9,913 bases of DNA, from positions 1 to 9,913 of the forward strand of contig JAFMSA010000105.1 in assembly GCA_017353855.1 (NCBI GenBank), written 5' to 3'. The notes beneath the pieces are model-generated. The model made no database searches. It had not been told where the DNA came from and saw only the letters and a program-made list of their open reading frames with translations. Position 1 is the stretch's first letter. Each line of letters opens with the position of its first letter. Below are positions 6,382 through 9,913 of the stretch, piece after piece. The translations under genes and the position numbers were made by a program. The stretch is from Alphaproteobacteria bacterium. GTDB taxonomy: Bacteria > Pseudomonadota > Alphaproteobacteria > ATCC43930 > CGMCC-115725.

Positions 6382-6480
6382 GACTCGATTCCGCTGCGAC
6401 GAATCATGAATCCGGATCATGTCGGGTTGCGGATCGACTCGAATCCGAGAAGGAGGAATCAAATCTCCCGACTCGATTCC
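6382..6480. repeat. Three direct repeats GACTCGAWTCC, each a double GANTC site
   Basis: GACTCGATTCC (6382-6392), GACTCGAATCC (6436-6446) and GACTCGATTCC (6470-6480) are direct repeats differing at one base, with starts spaced 54 and 34 bp. Each is two abutting GANTC pentamers, so each carries two potential CcrM targets. They could be protein-binding sites whose occupancy depends on methylation. Confidence 0.65.
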
Positions 6481-6494
6481 CCCTCCTTCTTGCA

Positions 6495-6557
6495 GCTCCC
6501 CGAGGAGGGGGGAGAGAGGGGAATACTTGGACCCCTCTCCCCCTCTCTGAGGGGAGC
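6495..6557. repeat. Large imperfect G-rich/C-rich inverted repeat
   Basis: GCTCCCC (6495-6501) pairs with GGGGAGC (6551-6557). Inside, a purine-rich arm (6502-6521) faces a pyrimidine-rich arm (6532-6550) with a few mismatches, closing on a 10-base loop. It lies 50 bp beyond the stop of the minus-strand gene ending at 6608. No T-run follows on either strand, so it is not a standard intrinsic terminator, though it could stabilise or end that message. Alternating GC tracts at 6555-6562 and 6595-6604 and three AGTCGC copies follow on the right. Confidence 0.5.
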
Positions 6558-6607
6558 GCGCGCTAGTCGCGCAGTCGCCGGTGTAGTCGCGTAGGCGCGC
6601 GCGCGAG

Positions 6608-6982
6608 TCACTCCTCGTCGAGGAACCGCGTCCGGACCGCTTCTTCGTGCTGACGCAGCCGCTCCTCGGCTTCGCGGAGCCGTGCCTCGCGCTGCTGCTC
6701 TTCCTCGAACTGCCGGGCCCGCTCCGATAGTTTGCGTTTGGGCCGACCGGCCGCCCGCCACCGCGGCGCGTCGCGTTTGGCCGGCGGCGACAGATCGAGG
6801 GCGAGGTTATGGAAGACGCGCTCGAAGTTTTTGACCCGCATGCGGATACGGTCTTTCTCTTGCGGATCGTCCATCACGCGGTGCTCTCGCAGCATATCGC
6901 CCAGCCTTTTCGTGACCTTATCGCAGTCGTTCTGGATAGAATCCAGCCGCGCGCGGATAAAATCGGCATCGCTCTCAGGCAT
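6608..6982 (-). CDS. Hypothetical 124-aa charged helical protein
   Basis: The gene is not recognised. ATG 6982 is preceded by GGAGG at 7-nt spacing, far better than the upstream TTG at 7012, which lies inside the neighbouring gene. The product opens MPESDADFIRARLDSIQ and is predicted helical to about residue 62. A basic, proline-containing linker (KRDAPRWRAAGRPKRK, about 69-84) leads to a second, coiled-coil-like helix rich in Glu, Arg and Gln ending FLDEE. It starts 14 bp after the stop of another small helical gene and probably shares its message. The pairing of two short coiled-coil proteins suggests a complex, perhaps regulatory or DNA-associated given the basic linker, but nothing establishes a function. 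The C-terminal half is low-complexity, so homology by composition would mislead. Confidence 0.7.
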   Translation of the reverse strand: MPESDADFIRARLDSIQNDCDKVTKRLGDMLREHRVMDDPQEKDRIRMRVKNFERVFHNLALDLSPPAKRDAPRWRAAGRPKRKLSERARQFEEEQQREARLREAEERLRQHEEAVRTRFLDEE

Positions 6983-6996
6983 CTTCGCCTCCGCGC

Positions 6997-7206
6997 TTAC
7001 CAGCGTTCCCAACGTCCGCCTTCTTCGTCCCCCTCTTCGCGGAGCTGCCTATGCCGCGCGCGCTCCAGCCGTCTTTGCTCCCGTAAGCGCCTTCCCTTCT
7101 CCACTCGCTCTGCTCGCGCGTCGAGTATCCTCACGATGCTGTCGAAATGATCGCGAATCGCCACGAACTGCTCGCGGATAAGCCTGAGATCGTCATCGAG
7201 ATTCAT
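6997..7206 (-). CDS. Hypothetical 69-aa charged helical protein
   Basis: This small protein begins MNLDDDLRLIREQFVAIRDHFDSIVRILDARAERVEKG. The first 38 residues form a clean amphipathic helix with heptad-like spacing of Leu, Ile, Phe and Val, so a coiled coil or helical dimer is likely. The rest is a very basic then acidic stretch (RRLREQRRLERARHRQLREE) ending GGRWERW. GAGG 7 nt before ATG 7206 is a good ribosome binding site. The gene opens the minus-strand transcript from the divergent region at 7207-7371 and is followed after 14 bp by another helical protein. No family is recognised; a role as a small regulator or adaptor would be a guess. Confidence 0.65.
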   Translation of the reverse strand: MNLDDDLRLIREQFVAIRDHFDSIVRILDARAERVEKGRRLREQRRLERARHRQLREEGDEEGGRWERW

Positions 7207-7371
7207 GTTCGCCTCGTTCTGTCTTGGGGTTGAACCGAGGCGTTATATAGGACGGTCCCGCCTTTTGCGACGGCCGGCAACTTGAGGCCCTTGCAATCGG
7301 CTGCGAGGCGGCCTATGTCGGCGTGACGCCGGATGTTCCGCCGGTGTTCACCTGCCAAAAGGGAGTAGCAA
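7207..7371. promoter_or_regulatory. Divergent intergenic region with TATATA -10-like box
   Basis: This 165-bp gap lies between minus-strand (7206) and plus-strand (7372) genes, so both promoters should be here. TATATA at 7244-7249 is the only AT-rich box; because it is self-complementary it could serve either direction. No good -35 stands at 16-18 bp on either side (CGTCGC for minus, GTCTTG for plus). The plus-strand leader would be over 100 nt and contains a short CGGCG/CGCCG hairpin at about 7319-7331. Confidence 0.35.
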
Positions 7372-7797
7372 TTGGCTAAAAAAGTCCGCGAACGGGCCGA
7401 GCTGGAGTGGCTGGTCGCCGCCGGGCGCGAGTTCAAAATCTCGCTCGACACGCTGCAGCCGCTCTATGTGGCGTTCCTCGACCACATCTTCCCGGAGGTC
7501 GAGAAATCGACGCCGGAGGAACGCGATCAGGCCTACCAGCGCATCTTCGACTATGTCGAGGGCCTGGAGCCCAACGCCGAGATGACCGTCTCGGAAGGCG
7601 TGCGCATCGCGCATCTCAAGGAAAAGAGCCGCAGCGACCGCTTCTACGTCCGCAAGACGATGCAGTCGATGGGGCAGCTCGACTATGCCGGCAAGCAGAG
7701 CGAGCGCTTCGTCAAGCGGCTGACCGACGGCACGAAGCCGAACGGCAACGGGGCCGCAAGAGACGACACCGCCACCCCGGACGGTGCCGCCAAGTAG
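7372..7797 (+). CDS. Hypothetical 141-aa protein, TTG start
   Basis: The protein is not recognised. It starts with TTG at 7372, supported by AAAAGGGAG 7 nt upstream; no in-frame ATG or GTG with a site lies nearby. Residues 1-65 look helical (ERAELEWLVAAGREFKISLDTLQPLYVAFLDHIF). A middle part, FDYVEGLEPNAEMTVSEGVRIAHLKE (about 59-84), carries acidic and basic faces. The last 25 residues (GTKPNGNGAARDDTATPDGAAK) are a disordered tail. There is no signal peptide or membrane segment. Sequence character and codon choice are normal for this window, so I believe it is real. It opens the plus-strand block and is followed after 104 bp by a larger gene probably in the same transcript. Strand and location suggest an early regulatory or host-takeover gene, which is inference only. 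Confidence 0.8.
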   Translation: MAKKVRERAELEWLVAAGREFKISLDTLQPLYVAFLDHIFPEVEKSTPEERDQAYQRIFDYVEGLEPNAEMTVSEGVRIAHLKEKSRSDRFYVRKTMQSMGQLDYAGKQSERFVKRLTDGTKPNGNGAARDDTATPDGAAK

Positions 7798-7817
7798 ACT
7801 GCCGCTGCGCCCGGTCG

Positions 7818-7859
7818 GCGGACGCCCTCAGCGCCTGGAGGGGTCCTGGCGGCGTCTGC
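7818..7859 (+). other. Stem-loop in the 104-bp gap between two plus-strand genes
   Basis: GCGGACGCC (7818-7826) can pair with GGCGTCTGC (7851-7859) with one G-U pair around a 24-nt loop. The following bases are GC-rich then AAATTATC, not a T-run, so it is not a normal terminator. It may tune expression of the downstream gene or be a chance product of high GC. Confidence 0.3.
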
Positions 7860-7901
7860 CGGCGGCGGCAAATTATCGTTCGCGGCGAATATGGAGTTAG
7901 A

Positions 7902-8987
7902 ATGGACAAGCGAAAAGCCGATATCTCCGAACTCGACGATGCGGCCCACCGGCTGCGGGTTTCGTGGAAAAAGCTGCACGGCTATGTCGCGTCCTTCACG
8001 AAAGTGCTGATCGAGGCCCGCGCCGGCTTCGTGACGACCGACTACGGGACCGACAAATATGGCGTGCCGTGGACGTTCCACGACTGGCTCGGCTTCAAGG
8101 GCGGGCTGATCGAGGAGCAGGTCTTCCGCATGCTCAACAATTTCGAGAAGACGCTCGCCGCCGGCGATCGCGAGATCATCGCCGCCGAGCGCCAGCGGAT
8201 GGCGGACGAGAAACGCGCCGCGGCCGCGGACAAGCGCCGGCAGCGCGCCGAAGCGCAGGCGCAGCGCCGGCAAGCCGAGGCGGAGTGGCGCGCAATGCGC
8301 GAAGGCGACCGGCAGGCGAAAGCGATCCTCAAGGAGATGGAGAACGAGGCCGAGAAGGCACGCCGACGCAAACGCGCCGGCCGCACGCAGGGACGCAAGA
8401 ACCGGGTCGCCGAACTCAACAATCCGGCGCTTAACGAGGCGTTCCACAGCGGTAAGCTGTCGCCCGACGGCGCGGACCGGATCATCGCGGTCGCCGAGAA
8501 CATCACCGACGACCCGGAGAAAGTGCAGACGATCGTCAGCGATCTCGTGCGGCAGCATCTCGCGCATCTCGGCGACCAGATCGCGCCGGCGCGCAAAGCC
8601 AGGGGCCGCAAAAATACCGCCGCCGCGCCGCGCGATAAGACCACACTCGCGCTGGCGGCCGAAGCCAAACAGGCTGCCGACGCGGCCCTCGTCGCGCTCG
8701 AACTCGACCCGGTCACGGCCCGCCGCGAGCGGATCCGGGCCTACGGCGCGGCGCTGCTGGCGCTGCGCGAGCGGCTCGACGACAAGGCGTTTGCCGCGCT
8801 GATCCGCATGAAGGGGCTGGAGATCGGCGACACGGCGGCGCGCGAGGATGCGATGTGGCTCGCTGCGAGCTGGGACACGCTGCCGCTCGAGGGCTGCCCG
8901 CATGCGCATCCGGGCGCGGTGCGGCGCTGGGTTAACGAGCGGCTGCGCGACGGGGTCATCCCGTTCCCGATTCGCTCGGCGACCTAA
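7902..8987 (+). CDS. Hypothetical 361-aa coiled-coil protein with ParB-like stretch
   Basis: ATG 7902 has GGAG 5 nt upstream; the frame is open further up, but that part is antisense-like and lacks a site. Residues 11-82 (KVLIEARAGF, then GVPWTFHDWL and VFRMLNNFEK) resemble DUF3102-type domains of phage and plasmid proteins, in which a helix is followed by 'F..WL' and a helix-turn-helix-like part; this is a weak resemblance. Residues about 82-160 form a long Ala/Glu/Arg/Gln coiled coil ending in the very basic ARRRKRAGRTQGRKNR. Residues 175-220 (LNEAFHSGKLSPDGADRIIAVA) recall the ParB segment 'L..G.ls..hAr.l'. A helical C-terminal domain (245-350) ends GVIPFPIRSAT. DNA binding is plausible from the basic regions. 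Candidate roles are plasmid-like partition or transcription control; neither is shown. Confidence 0.85.
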   Translation: MDKRKADISELDDAAHRLRVSWKKLHGYVASFTKVLIEARAGFVTTDYGTDKYGVPWTFHDWLGFKGGLIEEQVFRMLNNFEKTLAAGDREIIAAERQRMADEKRAAAADKRRQRAEAQAQRRQAEAEWRAMREGDRQAKAILKEMENEAEKARRRKRAGRTQGRKNRVAELNNPALNEAFHSGKLSPDGADRIIAVAENITDDPEKVQTIVSDLVRQHLAHLGDQIAPARKARGRKNTAAAPRDKTTLALAAEAKQAADAALVALELDPVTARRERIRAYGAALLALRERLDDKAFAALIRMKGLEIGDTAAREDAMWLAASWDTLPLEGCPHAHPGAVRRWVNERLRDGVIPFPIRSAT

Positions 8988-9003
8988 ATTCGCAGGAGGA
9001 GAG

Positions 9004-9072
9004 ATGCCCAACGCCGTTGTAAGGAGCCGGTGCACGCGCTGCTTCGGCAAGCTGCATTCGACAATCACATGA
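9004..9072 (+). CDS. Micro-ORF of 22 codons with CxxC motif
   Basis: ATG 9004 follows a near-perfect Shine-Dalgarno (AGGAGGAG) and encodes MPNAVVRSRCTRCFGKLHST plus two residues. CTRC is half of a zinc knuckle, and 'RC..C...L' recalls the start of small phage zinc-finger regulators such as Mu Com, though this is far shorter. Its TGA overlaps the next ATG (ATGA). It lies 16 bp after the 361-aa gene. It is either a true small protein or a leader for the next ORF. Confidence 0.5.
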   Translation: MPNAVVRSRCTRCFGKLHSTIT

Positions 9073-9197
9073 CGATGCAGGGTGTGTTGCGGGCCGGTCT
9101 CGCAATGTGGCTGTTCGCCAACGGCTACGACCTCGCCGGCACGGATCTCGCCCCGCCGGGGCGGCAAAAGCCGCAAGCCGGTAAGCAAGCCAGCTAA
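9069..9197 (+). CDS. Small ORF of 42 codons coupled to the micro-ORF
   Basis: This ORF begins inside the ATGA at 9069 and ends 6 bp before the terminator hairpin. The product, MTMQGVLRAGLAMWLFANGY and then a Pro/Gly/Lys/Gln-rich tail ending QAGKQAS, has a hydrophobic first half too short for a confident membrane helix. It has no ribosome binding site of its own, so translation would depend on the 22-codon ORF. A -1 slip at ATGA would join both into one 64-residue protein. Function unknown. Confidence 0.5.
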   Translation: MTMQGVLRAGLAMWLFANGYDLAGTDLAPPGRQKPQAGKQAS

Positions 9198-9203
9198 AAA
9201 GAA

Positions 9204-9223
9204 CCCCCGGCCTGAGCCGGGGG
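9204..9223. terminator. Bidirectional intrinsic terminator between convergent genes
   Basis: CCCCCGGC (9204-9211), loop CTGA, GCCGGGGG (9216-9223) give a perfect 8-bp GC stem. On the minus strand the stem is followed by TTCTTTTT, a good U-run for ending the gene at 9230. On the plus strand only CTTTC follows, a weaker tail for the small ORF ending at 9197. Confidence 0.85.
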
Positions 9224-9229
9224 CTTTCG

Positions 9230-9796
9230 TCATCCGAGTTTCCGGAGCAGTCGGGCTTGCTCCGCGCGAAGTTTCTTCAACGCGGTGTTGGCCCGCTTGG
9301 CCTTGGTCTCCCACCCTTTGATCAATTGCGCAACCCGCTGCAGGCGGGCCCGCGTCTTGTCCTCGAGGCTCGGCACCGCTTTCGGCTTCGGCTTCAATTT
9401 GCCGTCGAGCCAGCCGTGGTCGACGACATAGCGGATCAATTTCGCCTCGAGCCGCGCGTGGTCGCCGTCGTGCGGCTTGCCCCTCCGGTTCACCCGCATA
9501 TGCGCGGCGTGCGACAGGTCGTGGACCATGTCGTGCCAGCCCTGATGCGGGTTGACGAGGAACCGGCTGCCGCGGGGATAGGTGCGGTGGTTGCCGCGCC
9601 CGATCGCCCAGGTGCCTTTCCACGCCTTGCCGGTCGCGACCCGCCACAGCCGCTTCGCGGCCGAGACGGCTTCGGGGCCCTCGAGCTTCGGCAGGCCCTT
9701 CGGCCACAGGGAATTGACCAGCTTGTAGTGGTCGCGCGTGTTGCGGATCGGCTTGACCGCCGGCCGCTCCACGCCCATATTGAGCGTTGCGCTCAT
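9230..9796 (-). CDS. Zincin-like phage protein of unknown function (HDxxH motif)
   Basis: From ATG 9796 this is a 188-aa soluble, basic protein. Its core, GWHDMVHDLSHAAHMR (about 86-101), holds HDLSH and a further His, followed by HDGDHARLEAKLIRYVVDHGWLDG (about 109-132). The layout is that of small zinc proteases: HExxH on one helix plus a downstream His, but with Asp in place of the catalytic Glu. I recall similar phage proteins reading HELVHMLSH and ending 'GWLDGKL', so a conserved phage family is likely; its activity is unknown. A proline linker leads to a basic coiled coil (about 145-187). The longer start 9847 would leave almost no leader below the promoter; 9796 has GTGGAG about 9 nt upstream, so I prefer it, though not strongly. 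It is transcribed alone, convergent with the plus block. Confidence 0.82.
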   Translation of the reverse strand: MSATLNMGVERPAVKPIRNTRDHYKLVNSLWPKGLPKLEGPEAVSAAKRLWRVATGKAWKGTWAIGRGNHRTYPRGSRFLVNPHQGWHDMVHDLSHAAHMRVNRRGKPHDGDHARLEAKLIRYVVDHGWLDGKLKPKPKAVPSLEDKTRARLQRVAQLIKGWETKAKRANTALKKLRAEQARLLRKLG

Positions 9797-9856
9797 TCGA
9801 GTTGTCTCCACGAGTTCAAACAACGAGGTGCGGGATGTCGGAAGCATCCTGCACCT

Positions 9857-9886
9857 ATTATATATGCATTATTGCATAGATTGCAA
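9857..9886 (-). promoter_or_regulatory. Sigma70-type promoter with embedded palindrome
   Basis: On the minus strand TTGCAA (9881-9886) and TATAAT (9857-9862) are separated by 18 bp, placing the start of transcription near 9850. Within the spacer TATGCA-ATAA-TGCATA (9863-9878) is a perfect 6-bp inverted repeat, a natural operator position for a repressor. It drives the zincin-like gene. Confidence 0.7.
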
Positions 9887-9913
9887 GAGGCGTTGTTTGG
9901 CCTTGTGAATCAA

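Larger units (their letters stand above)
6253..6480. promoter_or_regulatory. Gene-free regulatory or origin-like region rich in GANTC and GATC
   Basis: This stretch leads into the antiterminator gene. Eleven GANTC sites lie between 6301 and 6479 (starts 6301, 6359, 6382, 6387, 6401, 6408, 6436, 6441, 6456, 6470, 6475), against about 16 in the rest of the window by eye. Four GATC sites cluster at 6309-6336 as gatcccc-gatc and gatccc-gatc. A seven-T run (6340-6346) and an imperfect hairpin (6351-6368, CTGC...GCAG arms) follow. The operon promoter should be here, but I see no convincing -35/-10 pair, which may mean an activator or phage-specific promoter. Confidence 0.6.

Noticed and set aside
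6159..6566. Plus-strand 135-codon ORF across the antiterminator start and the GANTC region
   Set aside because: No ribosome binding site, composition unlike a protein, and it covers the leader and repeats of a well-supported opposite-strand gene.
6301..6607. CRISPR-like array
   Set aside because: Repeats are only 11 bp, irregularly spaced, with no uniform spacers and no cas genes.
7683..9707. Minus-strand 674-codon ORF covering the right block
   Set aside because: It overlaps four plus-strand genes and a terminator hairpin and has Arg/Ala-rich shadow composition; the real minus gene uses another frame at 9230-9796.

Overview
The window reads as part of a tailed dsDNA bacteriophage genome, free or integrated, that infects an alphaproteobacterium. 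Base composition is GC-rich and coding is dense. Genes lie in polarised blocks with overlapping or nearly touching ends, and the recognisable genes are phage-type replication, recombination and regulatory functions. One intergenic region is packed with GANTC, the target of the alphaproteobacterial CcrM methylase. No structural genes, tRNAs, insertion sequences or CRISPR arrays were seen.

Left block, minus strand, 6252 down to 1: a replication/recombination operon. In transcription order it holds a NusG/RfaH-like antiterminator; a structured 155-bp gap; a four-part fusion protein (winged helix, family-4 uracil-DNA glycosylase, 3'-5' exonuclease, family A DNA polymerase); two small unknown proteins that overlap each other; a helical protein that may be a UvsY-like mediator; a T4 gp32-like zinc ssDNA-binding protein; and the N-terminus of a RecA/UvsX-like ATPase cut by the window edge. 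Together these look like a T4-style toolkit: SSB, mediator and recombinase supply strand exchange, and the polymerase copies DNA while its glycosylase domain could act on uracil. The antiterminator at the head of the operon could let RNA polymerase run through it.

Middle: 6253-6607 has no gene but is the most unusual non-coding stretch. It holds eleven GANTC sites in about 180 bp, including three double sites, four GATC sites, DnaA-box-like sites and a large G-rich/C-rich inverted repeat. It may be a promoter/operator region or a replication origin. Upstream of it lie two small charged, helical minus-strand genes (7206-6608), then a divergent intergenic region.

Right block, plus strand, 7372-9197: two unrecognised proteins (141 and 361 aa; the second has a long coiled coil and a ParB-like stretch), then two very small ORFs (22 and 42 codons) joined by an ATGA overlap behind a strong Shine-Dalgarno. 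A terminator hairpin separates them from a convergent minus-strand gene for a histidine-rich, zincin-like phage protein. That gene has the clearest sigma70-type promoter in the window, with a palindrome between its -35 and -10 boxes.

All calls come from reading the sequence. No homology search or folding program was run.
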